Source: Anastrepha obliqua (taxonomy: Eukaryota > Arthropoda > Insecta > Diptera > Tephritidae). From it: a stretch of 64,000 nucleotides of DNA. Shown here one piece after another: positions 24,280 to 36,600 of the stretch (position 1 is its first letter; the number at the start of each line of letters is the position of its first letter). Location: the NCBI RefSeq assembly GCF_027943255.1, contig NC_072896.1, forward strand, positions 66,792,501 to 66,856,500, given 5' to 3'. Made by a program: the position numbers and the translations under genes. The notes under the pieces are model-generated. The model saw only the letters and a list, made by a program, of their open reading frames with translations. It had not been told where the DNA came from and did not search any database.

Positions 24280-24930
24280 GTCGTTCTTTGGATGTACAAC
24301 GTACTGGTTCTGCTAGTTTCAACGTATGGATGCCTGATTTGGTGGAAAGCACTTCTGAAGAAGAGAGGGTGCTAAGAACCGGGAATAAGTTCCCGGTGAT
24401 GCCTTTAATGTGGTTTACACTTACTTCCCATCAACTTTCACGTTATTTTTATCGCTGCTCTAAGTGCAATCAAGTTAAAGGAGGGAGGTATTTCTTTGAA
24501 CTTCATACTGTCCTCTCTATCCGCGAACTAGAGTTTGAGGGTCATGCCAGGGTAATTTTTCCAAGTAGGCAGGATGGGATCGAGGGGAAATCCGTACCGA
24601 TGCTAGCACCTCTGCCTTCACTTACGGTCCTAAGATGAAATTGGGGAATAGGGGTTTTTCTCTAAATCAGCCTTTATCTTTCTTAAAACTGGCGAATACT
24701 GCTAGTATTTTTCAAGCAAAAGTCCTTGCGATTTTGCAGGGAGGCCGAGTGCTTAAGGAACGCAGGAGCGAAGGGTATATTAACGTTTTTATTCGTGTTT
24801 TTTTTTTGCTATATAGTCAAGCTGCGATAATGCAGATCCAAATTGGACAACTCCTGTAGGGAGGAGATCAAATATTTTGGGTGTGGACAGACTGGGGCAG
24901 TGCTCCAACCTAAGTCCCATCAGCCTTCTC
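24280..24930 (+). pseudogene. LINE fragment: RT thumb and RNase H (I/R1-like)
   Basis: Near 24286-24370 one frame reads WMYNVLVLLVSTYGCLIWWK then ALLKKRGC, matching the RT thumb block (WxYTxxxxPxLTYGxxxWW). After stops comes a damaged connector with HTVLSIRELEFEGHARVIFP. Then RNase H is legible: ANTASIFQAKVLAILQGGRV (consensus ASVFQAEVxAIxxA) and LLYSQAAI (consensus SDSQAAI, with the catalytic Asp lost). It is shorter and more decayed than the LINE at 10740, but of similar type. Confidence 0.65.
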
Positions 24931-25254
24931 CATTAAATCAACAGCTCTGGCTGGCTGTAGATATCTGCCCGTGGGATGTCTTAAAGTGGTATCAACACGG
25001 TGCTTTAGTACTACTCGGAGAGTGCCAAAATGGAATGTTAACTTGTTTACCTACCTTCCTTACATATGTATTTTTCTATTGGGATGGTCAGGCGAAATTT
25101 CAGCATTCACACCATCATCTTGGAGATCTACTTGGTTCTACTTGGGGTTCTCTCTACTATTGCCGCTCTCGCAAGTCGCCCGTCAGCCATTCTTTTGACA
25201 TTGTCGGTTCCACTCTTAGCTACATCCTCAAATTCACATGTGCGCTTTATCTCT

Positions 25255-25745
25255 TCATTTCGCAGCTGATCGCATCTGGTGTACCCAGATATAGCACTTG
25301 GAATTTACATCTCTGTAGTGTTTGCAATTCGCTGCATTACGGAAGCGTCGAGTTTTTACTCCGAACACTAAAATTGCTCTGGCAAACGTTTTGTGAATTC
25401 TGACTTTACTTCTTGTGCTCATTCGTTTGTTTGTACACAGGTGTATGCAAGATTCTTCCATCACTTGTGCCTAAATTTCTCTCGTAAGATCTCGTGATGA
25501 TGCAATTTTGGGGCCTAAATATTTAAATTCCATTACTTGTTCAACGCTTTTGTTATATAGAACACTTTTTATCTGATAAGCTGTCGCAGTATTGTGTAGC
25601 ATTTTGATTTCTGCATCGACATTTTCTTGTAATCTCGCCAGCAAACTTTTCAAAAGTTAACAGCATGCATTGTAGATCATCTTCGTCATGAGCTAATAGC
25701 ACGGCATTCACGGCATAGCAAAGGATTCGAATTCGAATTAAGTTG
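25255..25745 (-). pseudogene. Non-LTR reverse transcriptase C-terminal fragment
   Basis: Reading leftwards: LCYAVNAVLLAHDEDDLQCM and LLTFEKFA, where the catalytic YADD has become YAVN. Then, after a frame change, KSVEQVMEFKYLGPKIASSR with DLTREI, and, in a further frame, NKRMSTRSKVRIHKTFARAI with LVFGVKT. The order (YADD block, EQVxEFKYLG, MSxxSKxRIYKTxxRPxxTYGxET) is that of a LINE RT palm to thumb. Multiple frameshifts are present. Bases 24931-25254 hold no readable continuation. Confidence 0.7.
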
Positions 25746-26766
25746 TTGCAATATAATGAATATCTATATCCCAGGGTTCTGGGATTGTAATAACGCGATC
25801 CCTTAAAATTTCGGTATAATAAAACTCTACAAAAATGTACCCTACTAAAACTCAAGTAATCCATTCGTACCAGTACGCAAGCCCATTTTTGCCGGCACGC
25901 TGACAGCGTTAAGCGTCCGTTTGTAAAATAATGAACTTTGTTTATTACTCCAATGAAGCGTTTGCTAAACATACACATACACATAGCAATAGAAATACAG
26001 GAAAAATACAAACATAGTCACGCATCTCTTACTTTACCCTTTAGCCTGTCGCGCATACCTCGACATGATGGCCACTTTGACTTTGATTAATGGTAGACAC
26101 GCTGGCATCCTGGCAAATTGAATTTCGTCCTCATTTTGCGTTAACAAAATGCAAATGCTTTTCAAATTTAAAACAAACACTAAAACATAAAGAAATGACT
26201 TAAAAAGCAGCGGCGACAGCGACAGATGATGCAACGTTTATACCGTTTATGTTTATTATATGGCGTCGGCAGACGGCAAATGGCATACACAGCGTTAACA
26301 GCTGCCTTTGGCATGCGGCAAGCGGAAAGCGGCAGGCGGCAGGCAGCATTCAGCATGCGCCTTCGACTGCTGAACAAAATACTTAAATGGCGCTTGCAGA
26401 ATGCCAGCTAACATCGCTTCGAACAGCTACTCTGGTTGGTGTGCGTCTGAATATTCATGCATTGCTTTGTGCTCATATAAATATTTTTCCTTTTCCACTT
26501 ACGCCCTGATATTTATTTAACTACTTCCCTGCTGTTTGCCGTGTTTTATGCTCTGTTGCAGCTGTTGCTTTTGCTATTGTATTGCTGCATGTTTATTAAA
26601 CAGTTTTATGGCACAACAAATTTGTTGCTTCTCTATATTGCTCCCTCACAGCGGCTGAAATGGGGCAACTATTTATAGCGGAAGCGTGGTAAGTCAAGGT
26701 AATGGCGGACTGTGTTTTGAAAATGAGAATTAACTTTTCAAATTTTGTTTCATTTTAATTAATCTA
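25746..26766. other. Noncoding with a GGCA-rich patch
   Basis: No gene recognised. At 26266-26346 there is low-complexity sequence made of CGGCAGACGG, GCGGCAAGCGG and GGCGGCAGGCAGC words, which explains the open frames across it. Confidence 0.5.
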
Positions 26767-27035
26767 GTCGCCGGCATAGCGGAATGATTAGGTACATGAC
26801 TATTATTCTGTAGTACCCGAGCTCGAAACACCAAATTGGGCAGGAAATATCAAATGACAGAAAACGTTTTTTCTAATAGCAGAAGTCCCTCGGCATACAA
26901 TGAGAAGCCTGCGAGTGTATTCCTGCCATGAAAAAGGCTCTTTGCCGTTCGGAGGCGGCATAGAGCTGTAGGTTTCTCTATTTGTGGAACGGCATCAAGA
27001 CGCAACCAGATGCGCAAACCGTAAAAATCCAAGCT
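26767..27035 (+). repeat. tRNA-derived SINE, degraded copy on the + strand
   Basis: Same family as 19838-20155, opposite strand. Head: GTCGCCGGCATAGCGGAATG. A degraded B-box region reads CCCGAGCTCGAAACACC. Body: AAAACGTTTTTTCTAATAGC, TCCCTCGGCATACAATGAGA, GAGTGTATTCCTGCCATG, GCCGTTCGGAGGCGGCATAG. Tail: CGGCATCAAGACGCAACCAG. The last part (CACAAATAGGAGG onward) is lost. It is clearly older than the copy at 19838. Confidence 0.7.
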
Positions 27036-30000
27036 TTAAACTTTATGCAGTTTAGGTAAAAATTTAACAAGTTTTCACCAAAATTTCACACGCAAGTAGA
27101 ATCTTGAAAATAATTGAGTATGTAGTTTATAGCCCATTGAATTTTCTGACTATTTTCCGCTGATTTTCTACAATATTTTGTTTTTTTCTGCAGACTGTGC
27201 ATATTCTGCTTTTCAACATCTTCTTTTACATGGAAGAAATGTCCTTTTGTGGTCGGGGTCTTCTCAAAGGAAATCCCACGGTCTTTCTGGCGTCTCTCCT
27301 GCAATCCTGCATTTCAAACTCTTCGAACTATTTTAGCGAATGACTTTGCTTCCCAAGTTCTTATAGATGCTTGCCATTTCAATTCATCCGGGCTATTCGG
27401 GACATGTTCTTCGATTTCGATGTAACTCAAATATGTTGCTCTCTGGTCAAAATAATGAAACACGTATTTTTTTGTTCGCCCTCAAAATCGATTTTTTTTA
27501 ATTATATAAGAAAATTTTTGGTTTAAAAGCTCATAACTTAGTCAAAAATGAACCGATTTTAATGGTTCTAGGTTCAAAATGATCATAATTACTTACACGA
27601 GCGATTTCATGTAGAAACAATTGCAAAAAAGTAGATAACATTTTTTTATTTTTCAAAAAACAAAAAGTGCAATACAGGTGTTTTACTCAAAAATTCATTA
27701 CTCAAAAACAACTCATTTTAGCTACTGGGCATTCAGCTCAATTGAAGTTTGAGGTGTCCTCTTGATTTGGAAAAAGTTAAAAAAAAAAAATACACTTTTT
27801 AAAATATTGAATTTTGAATTTTTTTTTTTTTCGTGTCCCTGTATGCAGCATCCTTTCGCTTTGCAAAAATGCAGAAACACAATTTCTTTTCCGCGGATAT
27901 CGCTGACTGTCTGTTTCGATTACTACTTTTCCCCTTTTTTGAGATTTTGTCTTTTGGCTTCAGCATGATAGTGATCCAAGTCGTTATTAGTTCCTCGGAA
28001 TATACGTACATTTAAACACACAATATACTCAATTGGGCTCAAAAATTTTCAATGAAGAGACATTCGCATTGCTTGAAAGAACTTTTGTATTGGAACTAGA
28101 GGAATACTTTAATTCGGATCCCTCGTAAATCCATCAGCATGTTGTAAGCTAAAGAAAGAAAAACATCTAATTATCGCCATTCATATCTTTTGTATCGTAA
28201 ACAGGTCGAGACTTGGCTTTAATGCTGAATGAAGGCAGGCAATGAGGTGAGCGAAAACTACTGATCTTAAAATCTCTCTTGTAAGACAAATCTGACGCTG
28301 AATTGGAGCTCGTTATATACCGCATCGCTGGAGTGGATGTGATGCCAATCTTTGCTTTTACCCAAAAGCACTTTCCTCAATGGTGGGCCGACATTAAACG
28401 CGCATAGCAGTCCTTAAATTGCTTGCCGTAGTCGTCAATTAAGGGTAGAGTCACATCCGAGGGTTTACCAACGCATTTATTTGCAAACACATTATTTTGC
28501 GCAAAATCTAAGGCCACGATTATACAGGGAATCATCCTTTGCTTGACAGCAGATGCCCACTTGCAGCCGTATCCATGTTGTGTTCTTTGGACTTTGGCGA
28601 TCCTTTCAGTCACAGAACCGAGCTTTTAAATCTCAGTAACTTGGAGCCCTTCGCTTTTATCAGGTAATGTTTTCGGATTTATGGAAATTTTATATTTTCA
28701 ACTATCTTAGAAGGGTATCACAAGAAGAAAGGAAGGGAATTCCTCTAATGTTTTCTCTAAAAGAGTTGAAATTAATGCAATATTCCACTGGTACTGTTGA
28801 AACGAAAATTGTGATCAATTCAGCTTCAATACCAGTCCACTGTGGTGGCATGCAAGCCTTTTTAGTTATTTATGTAATGCTAAAAATATTTCCGGTGCAG
28901 AGTGCAACATAAAGTCAAAGCGATTACTTCATATTTCGAAGAGTATTTTCCTAAAACGCAATAACTCAGTCCCAAATAAATATGTTGCGCATACGCAGTG
29001 TGTGACTGCAAATAAATCAATGCGCTGGATTTACAAGTATAACCGTAAAGAGCAATAACTGCGATGGTGTCATGCAGCTTTTAGACCCTTTGTGAGCTGA
29101 TTAGAATTATGTTTACGAAATATTATTTCAACTCTAAGTAATGGCGCCAAATGTGATTACATATTAGGATAAGCGCCACAACATCAAAAATTAATACAGA
29201 TACACTGAAAATTCATAAAGTGTTTGTTGTGGTGTCTACCCAAATTAAGATTGTTCGCTCTGTGCAGCTTAGTATAGATTGATTGCTTGCTTTGGCTTTT
29301 TTTATATTTACTTTATCGACTTTATCTGCTCACTCATAATTCACGCATGTCCCTATTTCAGTGTCTGCTTTGCTATTTTTCATCTCTCTGTGCCACGTTT
29401 TCATTCTCGTTGTCAATACTTCCTTTAATACGAAAATATGAAACGCTTGCACAGGAAAATGAGGTCGATAAATTATGCGTCCGAAATTGCCTTATTTTGC
29501 CGAACACGCACACCTAGACCTGAAGCACGCAGCGTTGACATTTTAACACACTCGTATCCTGACAGCGTATCATTATAAAAAAAGAAAGAAAAAAAGCAAT
29601 ATATACAAAACAAAACGGTTATTGACACAAATTCCTAATCAGCGCAAACAAATACCAGCAAAATCCAGCCAAGCACAAGCTACGAAATAAAGACATCAGA
29701 AACTTTATTTATGTAAGGAGCCCCAAAAGAAATTTATGCTAAGTTTATGCTAAATAAATGCTTATCTGATGTACAACAGGCATACGCACGTGCACCGATA
29801 CCCGCACACATGCCACATGCCCTCAGGCATATTTGAGAGCGTTTCTTCAGGGCATACAGATGTGTGAAAGATATGAATGCGTGGATAAGTGCGAGATTAT
29901 ATGAAAGTGGGTGTGAGTAAGGAATTCCCTTGAAAAATGAGTGCGGCGCCTCAGGGAAGTTTAGCTGGCTAAGAAAACAAAGAAAGTAAAGTAAGTAATA

Positions 30001-31439
30001 AAAGCATTTATCATGCCTCGAATTCTTTTTTATAGTAATATACTTACATGCAAGCATACATATATACTATATATAACCAAAATTGATCACCACCTTTGGG
30101 CTTCGGGCCAAATGTGTTGACTGTTGTTTTGTAAAAGATATACGAGTACTTATTTACCAAAAGTAATTACCTGAAACGAGAGAGAAGAAAATGGGTTAGT
30201 ATTTAAAGAATTTAAATGCAGCAATAGATAGATCAGATGGAGGTAGGGCTATTGAAAATTAAATTAGTTGTGAATGAAATATCGATACTTTTTGCTTAAG
30301 TAGGCTGGCGATGAAGCTGAAATGCAAAACCGACGCGAAATAAGAATAATTAAAAAAGGTATTGTATATTAAATTTAAACCTAATTAGAAAGGCGGTTTT
30401 TTAAAGTCATACCAAATTTTTAATGGGCTTTCAAAGACTTCTAATACGTGCATATCTCTCACCGAACTATAGTCAGAATTTCGTCATCTTTAGGCAAATT
30501 AAAGCAAAGATAGTGGATCTAAAACTGGTTGCTCAAGTTGGTTGTGCCCTCAGTGCAAAAATCCACATCGAATGAAGGGATAACTTCAATTTTTTTTTAA
30601 ACTTGGTAGAACTTTCCATGAAACTATTCGATTGAAGAACCAAGTACATGATTTCAATTTTATGCTAATAACTTTTTATTTCTTTAGAGAGTTCATGTGC
30701 AGGGTGAAAGAGGTAAGGAGCACGTAACTGATGGGTAACATGTTAGTCCGCAAAAGCAGGTAATTAACGAAGACTACCATAAAAGATCAGCCAAAAATAT
30801 TCATCCTATTTGATTTGAGCAACTCAAAGTATTCTACAACTGCATGTAATGGGAAAATTGACAGTGGACGAGCTAATTGACCGGCAACTATGATCAAATT
30901 TTTTTGTTCCCACGAAAGTCGGCTCTACATTACCGAAACAACCTGCATCGATATCTGCCCAAAGACTGTCACTGTAGCAACATTTCCAAAGCGTATGTTG
31001 CTACAACAACAACAGCCATTTTTTTATTGAAGTTCCTCGATAGTCGGTTCTGCTTTATAGTAATGCCGTTAAGTACTTTCACTCCTATAGCGTTCCTAAA
31101 AAGTGTATAAGGTATTGTTTTAAGACCTTGAGAACATAAAATGGTAATGCAGGATATATGTAAATCTTGTTGGACTGAATTTATGTTTATTATAATCTGG
31201 TAGATAATTTCATGGCATTTATTTTTTTAATATGATATCTGGCATATGTTCACTCCCGCTACGAGTTATATGGGCTATTCGATCAGTAAAATTTTTGACT
31301 ACTTTTCTAATAAATCTCACCGTATGACGTCAATGGGGGCTTGAATATTGCAAAAAATCGATTATTAAGCGCGCGGTTGGGCAAGTTGCGCCGTGTTGTT
31401 GGAATCAATAATCGTCACCATAACGACAGTTTATTCCTC
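27036..31439. other. Noncoding
   Basis: About 4.4 kb without a recognised gene. Features seen: a stretch at 27100-27260 with weak similarity to 21540-21740; a poly-T/poly-A-rich part at 27770-27830; and a sequence ending TGTTGCTACAACAACAACAG at 30993-31012 that resembles a word near 60394. The minus-strand frame at 28377-28613 is listed separately. Confidence 0.45.
28377..28613 (-). CDS. Hypothetical open frame of 78 codons, unrecognised
   Basis: The minus-strand frame contains GYGCKWASAVKQRMIPCIIV, ALDFAQNNVFANKCVGKPSD and VTLPLIDDYGKQFKDCYARL. Composition is more protein-like (mixed, non-repetitive) than neighbouring frames and the DNA is less AT-rich than its surroundings. I recognise no family. 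It may be an old transposon piece or chance. Confidence 0.2.
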   Translation of the reverse strand: MTERIAKVQRTQHGYGCKWASAVKQRMIPCIIVALDFAQNNVFANKCVGKPSDVTLPLIDDYGKQFKDCYARLMSAHH

Positions 31440-31533
31440 ATTTCGTAATAAATAGGGCCAGATAATACCGCCACTTCTCTATAAACTTCGCGAGCAGATA
31501 TATATATATTTTTTTTTTCAAAGTAAATTAATA
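31440..31533 (-). repeat. TATCGATA dispersed element, copy 2, distal half (split by the Tc1-like insertion)
   Basis: Reads CCGCCACTTCTCTATAAACT, TCGCGAGCAGATATATATAT, a T-run and CAAAGTAAATTAATA up to the inserted Tc1-like element. It aligns with copy 1 at 23000-23070 (CCGCCAGTGCTCTACGAACT, then CTCAAAGTAAATTTC). The other half resumes at 33178. Confidence 0.5.
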
Positions 31534-33177
31534 CAGTGCCGCTCAACTTGAATAAGTTTCACTTCTTTTTTAGACTTAGAACATAATATCTTCATAACGA
31601 GCACTCGGATTTAAACCAAATAAATTTTGTTAAGTAAAACGATCAATTATTTATAAAATACGAAAGTTTTTTTTTTTTTGGTTTGGTTTTTATATATTTT
31701 TTATTTTATTTTCAAAAACATAGCTGAAAATCTACATTATTTTTGGCTCAAGTGAATAGGTTTGACCAACAAAACTATAAAAAAAATTATTCACAGCAAT
31801 ATTTCATGGCACTTGGTAACTTTAATAAAAAAAGACGCTATTTCTGCATTATTTAATATTTGGTATGACCACCCTTATTCCTAGTTATTTCAAACGTTCG
31901 AGTTGATAAGGAATCGTACTATTTTTCAATTTCACTCAGTGAAATAGTTGACCAGGCTTTTCTAACCGATTCAACCAGGGTCGCCGAGACTTGAAATTGT
32001 CTTACTTCTTCATACACTCTCCTGGATAAAAGTCCCCAAATGTTCTCGATAATATTTATGTCTGGGGAGTATGGCGGCCACTCGAGCAAGTTGACATTCT
32101 GGTCCTTAATCCACTGTTTCGTAACCCGGGCTGTATGGATGGGGGCGTTGTCTTGTTGATACGTACATTGAATAGGTCCAAAAATTTCGGAAAACTGGGG
32201 AAAAGCCTTTTGGAGCACAGTCTTGTAGACATTTGCATTCATCTTTGATGAAACAAACTGCAGCTCGCAAGTTCCATAGCGATATGGCTCTCCAAACCAT
32301 TACGCCTCCTGTACGGGAGTGATGACGACTCAAAAAGCATTCCTCTTTTCGCATATAGTGAAAATAATAGTTGTAGCCATCCATTCCGTCGAGATTGAAT
32401 TTTTTTTTTTCATCGGAGAAGACCACAGCCTTCCACTCCTTGTTCCATGTCATGTGATCCCGCGCAAATCGAAGTCGCGCTTCCTTCCGTGAATTATTGA
32501 GAATTGAATTATTTTTATATTTTTAATCTCTTTAAGTGTTTAGCACTCCGAATAACCCGTTTTACCGTTGCCAAACTAGCATTTACACCGCATTCATCCC
32601 TGATTTTACTGGCAGAGAGGTGGGAATTCGAAGCAGTTCGAAGGATTAGTCGCCTCTCTGATGCCGTTGTAGCATACTTTTTTTCTCCTTTCATTTTTTC
32701 CTGTAATCGGCTTCATTACGAAGAAAATTGCTTACCACGTTTTGGCTTCGACAAATCTTCTTTGTTATTTCATTATGTTTTAGGCCAGGTTCAATATAGC
32801 CTTTAATTTGACCTTTTTCAAAATCGGTTAAAGATTTTCTCCGACCCATATTAAAAAAAATGGTAGCAATTACTTTAAATTTAAGTAGACCAAAGAAATT
32901 ATATGTTTTCAATCACTCAGTTAATAAAAAAGTGAAGTCAAAGTTGTCAAACCTAATCAGATGAGCCAAAAATAGACCACACATTTTGTGAATTTCACGA
33001 CAAAAGCTAAATTCTGATTTACCGTTGCATAGAGCCCGTTAAATTTTTTTGTCATATTATGAGTAAACAAATGAATGTTCACAACCAAAAAAAAAGAAGG
33101 AAAAAATGCCATAGGAACAAAGAGAGAAGAAAAAATAGAAGAAATAATTTTCAAACCTATTCAGTTGAGCGGCACTA
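31534..33177 (-). mobile_element. Complete Tc1-like (DD34E) element
   Basis: 1644 bp with TA on both sides (31532-31533, 33178-33179). Ends are CAGTGCCGCTCAACTTGAAT on the left and, reverse-complemented, TAGTGCCGCTCAACTGAATA on the right. A second inverted pair lies inside each end: TTTTGGCTCAAGTGAATAGG near 31741 and its counterpart near 32950-32980 (reverse-complemented TTTTGGCTCATCTGATTAGG). Paired outer and inner sites are typical of Tc1/Tc3-type ends, where the transposase binds. The transposase (minus strand) is broken by frameshifts. It sits inside copy 2 of the TATCGATA element. Confidence 0.9.
31855..32849 (-). pseudogene. Tc1-like transposase, frameshifted
   Basis: ATG at 32849-32847 opens MGRRKSLTDFEKGQIKGYIE, a Tc3-type helix-turn-helix (HNEITKKICRSQNVVSNFLR). 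A decayed second DNA-binding part follows (LLRIPTSLPVKSG in a shifted frame). Then the catalytic core: MTWNKEWKAVVFSDEKKKFN (first Asp), DGMDGYNYYFH, GGVMVWRAIS, and, in the next frame, YQQDNAPIHTARVTKQW (second Asp) and SPDINIIENIWGLL (Glu), with 34 residues between the last two, hence DD34E. The C-terminal YQLERLK...GG...IK part is shifted again. Expected length is about 335-345 residues; at least four frame breaks make it inactive. Confidence 0.85.
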
Positions 33178-33330
33178 TACAATTTGGAAGTGTTCTTATG
33201 GCGTTTAATGATTCACGATAGCTGTCCCAGCCTTAATGAACAGAAATATCAATACATTTTCCCATTCTCACCAGTGAAACCGTAGGTATCGATATCGAGA
33301 ATTCCCATGCAGCTAAAAACCAACGGATAT
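33178..33330 (-). repeat. TATCGATA dispersed element, copy 2, proximal half
   Basis: Continues copy 2 beyond the Tc1-like insertion: CAATTTGGAAGTGTTCTTAT (compare copy 1 at about 23073), then CCCATTCTCACCAGTGAAAC, GTAGGTATCGATATCGAGAA and CATGCAGCTAAAAACCAACG. The palindrome core TATCGATATCGA is at 33287-33298. The CAGCTG box of copies 1 and 3 reads CCAGTG here, and the terminal ATCGGGTGTTTT has decayed. Confidence 0.55.
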
Positions 33331-35595
33331 GAGTAATAAAAATTAATGCTATTTAATCTAGAACAACAACGACTTTTTTCAATATCGCATTTTAGTTGTC
33401 AACCGTTCACAGTAGGCCCCCGATTTAACACCGCGCGACGTAGACCTTTTCGAAGAAATGAATATGTCCACGAATCTTGACGTAACACTCTGTATAACCT
33501 ACCGAACTTTCTAACATTCGCTAATAGTAGTAAACAAAGAAGAGAAGGGTAGAGTTTAAGCTGTTGACTCGAATTAACTGGTCAAAAATAGTAATTTGCT
33601 AAGATTAATATGTAAAAATTAAATACTCAAAAGTAAGTTACTCATACTACGTATATAATGGCACACTACTTATTGTAACTTTTACACTAAACTTATTAAA
33701 CTAACAAAATTAAGTGATCCTATAGTTTTATCTATATTCATAAATTTAAGTATGTTGAAGTAAATTATAAATAAATAACTTAGAATATAAACATTGATAT
33801 CTACATGGCACACCATAAAGCATCCCAACAGTTGCCGTAACATCCAATGTGACCAGATATGAAATATTCATTCATTGGGGAGGAGTAAATAAATTTTATC
33901 GGGTAAATCAGATTTGCCAAAATTCCTTTTTATTTTTCTAATTCTTATTAGTTTTGTATACTTTCGGATTCACTTTATATACCGTAAAAATTTTTCTGAC
34001 GTTCCTTCAACGAAATTCTCGTCTCACCCTGTCAAAACTCAAGGAATTGCACTAAACAAGTTTTGATATTACGGACTCTACTCTACATTCCATTCCATTA
34101 TTTCTTTTACGTTTAAAGTCGTAATCAGCAAATATTTCATCGGCTATCTCTAAAAATTAAGGATATCTCTCTTATAGCTTTTAAATTTAATATCTCTAAA
34201 AACGTCTAAAACAAAATGTATTAATTAAATGTGGTGAACGTTCATAGTCTAGTCGCTCGTTGTAGTTTAAATATTTCTAATTATATTTCGCTTATAAGAA
34301 AAAGTTATTAAGTATATAACATCTGGAGACACCGTACTTTTAGTGGCTGCTTTCGAGTGCGATATACAAACCATTTATTTATTTTGCAAACGATTAGAAA
34401 CGAAAAAAATACAGAGTAGTAAGAATTAATTAACTTTTTAGAATAATTGATGCACTTAATACACAAAATAAGTTTACCTCAGCAACCTGGCAAAACGTAG
34501 CTTATTAGTGTAGTGGTAAATAAAAAAAGGAATTAATAAAGAAATTAATAGCCTCTTATCAATGCTCACCTCACCACAGCTTGGAATAAAATGTTAGCTT
34601 ACAACCCGGTTCTCAAACGCCAAAAGTTTCAAAAAATTAAGAAGACATTGCAGTGATTCCGTACCCGGCATGGGCTAGCGAGACACAATGGAAGAAAATT
34701 CATAAGCTAGAATGTAACTCTCGAAACAGTCGTGGAGAGCCAACGCTTTTATTCAGTGCTACAGTACAGACCAGCAAGTAACTAGTGATGGTAACGAGTG
34801 ATGGATTGGGCAATAAGACCAACATTCTCACTAAAAGAATATTTTGAACGACGTTCGGTGACATGTACTTTACACCCACATAAGCTGCCGTCTCACAAAC
34901 TTCTTCGCAAAATAATGACTTGTGAACTCTATCTAAGAAGATTGCAAGAGTTTCCAACACTGCAATACGCGTTAGCACGTATGTAATTTTCCTCATCAAT
35001 GCCCTACGAAAAAGCTACTTTAATAAATTTGGAAGTTCGAAACCTAAATAAACTATAAGTCTTTTAAAGCCTCTGATTTATTTTTTAAGATTTGCAACAA
35101 ACCAAAAATATCAACAAAAAACTTTCCTAAACTCAATAAATGCCAACGAACCGTGAAATCCAACATGGGAAACGTGTCGGGTAAAAAAACAACACAATTT
35201 TCCTTTGATCAACTTAGGCTGTTTCTGTTTTCATCAGAAATGTTTCGCATACATATTTATAAAATCTTAGTATATATAAACATTTATATACAAATTTATG
35301 TAGGTGTTTGGGCACCTGCGGTTGTGTGCCTGATTTCACACTTCAGCTGCTTGCAAAAGTTGAACTGGAAACTGCTGCCGATGGCACTCAATCAAGGACG
35401 CAGTAGGAAGGCACAAGTACCGCAAAATTGACAATTATCGAAATCACAACCTTAAGGCGAACAAATAAAAAGGCAGCGACAAATACACACGACGTAATAT
35501 AATACTCTCGATTTAAATATAGGCACAGGGTGAATCATCTGATGATTTTTGATCATTTTTTTTATTTCTTTTGGTTTGAAAGAATAAATCCTTCA
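33331..35595. other. Noncoding
   Basis: Very AT-rich. The minus-strand frame at 34700-34999 has no motif I recognise. No repeat found. Confidence 0.45.
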
Positions 35596-35700
35596 ATTAG
35601 GCGGCAGCCGTAGCCGAGTCGATTTGGGCATGACTACAATTTGTTCGGTCCGAGTTTAAAACTCACATCTGGATAAAAAACGAATAGAAATGCCCGCTTA
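35596..35700 (+). repeat. SINE head fragment (tRNA-like part only)
   Basis: GCGGCAGCCGTAGCCGAGTC and GGGCATGACTACAATTTGTT then GGTCCGAGTTTAAAACTCAC follow the tRNA-like head of the SINE at 19838 (minus strand). The B box is degraded and the body is missing after about 35690. Confidence 0.55.
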
Positions 35701-36395
35701 GTGTGAATTAAATTTCTTTAGTTTATAAAATATTAATAGTAATAAGAAATTGGGATTTTTTACACATTTTGACTTATAGATGTGCCTCTTTAGTAAGCTT
35801 ATATAATACAATAAATGTCAAAAAGATCCTCCCAGAAGAGATTAGCTTCAAAATAAAAAAAAACTCTGTGCGCATCGGAGCATTTTGTGTATAGTTATTA
35901 GCATACATACATTTTTTGGGCTTTTTTATAAAATACTAGAGAATTCGGCAATCGTTGTCCTCCCTCAAAAACATTTTTTTATTCTCAAATAATTTGGTTT
36001 TTGAATAACTTTTATAATAAATAAAAAAAATTATTTTGAGTGACGGAAATTTTTTATTTAAGTGGCAATAAGTGGCAATCCTACACACATTTTAATACAT
36101 TCTTTAAAAACGTTTGCTAAACCGGCTCATTTAAAATAAGCTTTTTAAGGAAATTTCAAAAATCTTCCAACCCATCTTTCCCAAATTTTTCTATAAGGCT
36201 ATCATTATGACTTTATAACTTATATTTCCATCTCTAGGTATTCCCAGTTGATAGGAGACATGAAAGAGATATCTCGTCGAGAACTGTAGTCGTTTTGAGA
36301 AAGGTTCTTGATTTGATTACTCGTGGGCATAAGTATTTTACTCTACTTCAAAAACCTATTTGGAAGGCGATTTTATATGTTTTAGTAGTAAGCAT
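35701..36395. other. Noncoding
   Basis: AT-rich spacer between two SINE pieces. AAGTGGCAATAAGTGGCAAT at 36060-36079 is a short direct repeat. Confidence 0.45.
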
Positions 36396-36600
36396 TCTTC
36401 GTATTATTGAAAAATGTTTGGTTCGATATTGACAGAACCATTTTTGTAACAACATCAAGGCACACACCACAAATAGGAGGAGGAGTTCGGCCAAACACCC
36501 AAAAAGGGTATACGCGCCAATTATATATAATATATGGGGCATTCTTCGCCAACCGGACACCCCCATCTGCCCAGAACAGTTTTTATAAAAAAAATGTTTC
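36396..36600 (+). repeat. SINE 3' part (body/tail without the tRNA-like head)
   Basis: Contains ACAACATCAAGGCACACACC, CACAAATAGGAGGAGGAGTT, CGGCCAAACACCC, AAAAAGGGTATACGCGCC and AATTATATA, matching the tail of the SINE at 19838. Loss of the head fits 5' truncation during LINE-driven copying. The following 36530-36590 (GGGCATTCTTCGCC, CCCCCATCTGCCC) may be unrelated. Confidence 0.65.

Noticed and set aside
24843..25403. 186-codon plus-strand frame as a separate protein
   Set aside because: It follows directly from a decayed LINE RNase H piece, has no motif, and part of it is antisense to the RT fragment at 25255-25745.
26180..26411. Arg/Ala-rich frames on both strands
   Set aside because: Explained by the imperfect GGCA/GGCGGCA repeat.
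34700..34999. 99-codon minus-strand frame as a gene
   Set aside because: No recognisable motif and no supporting context; left as noncoding.
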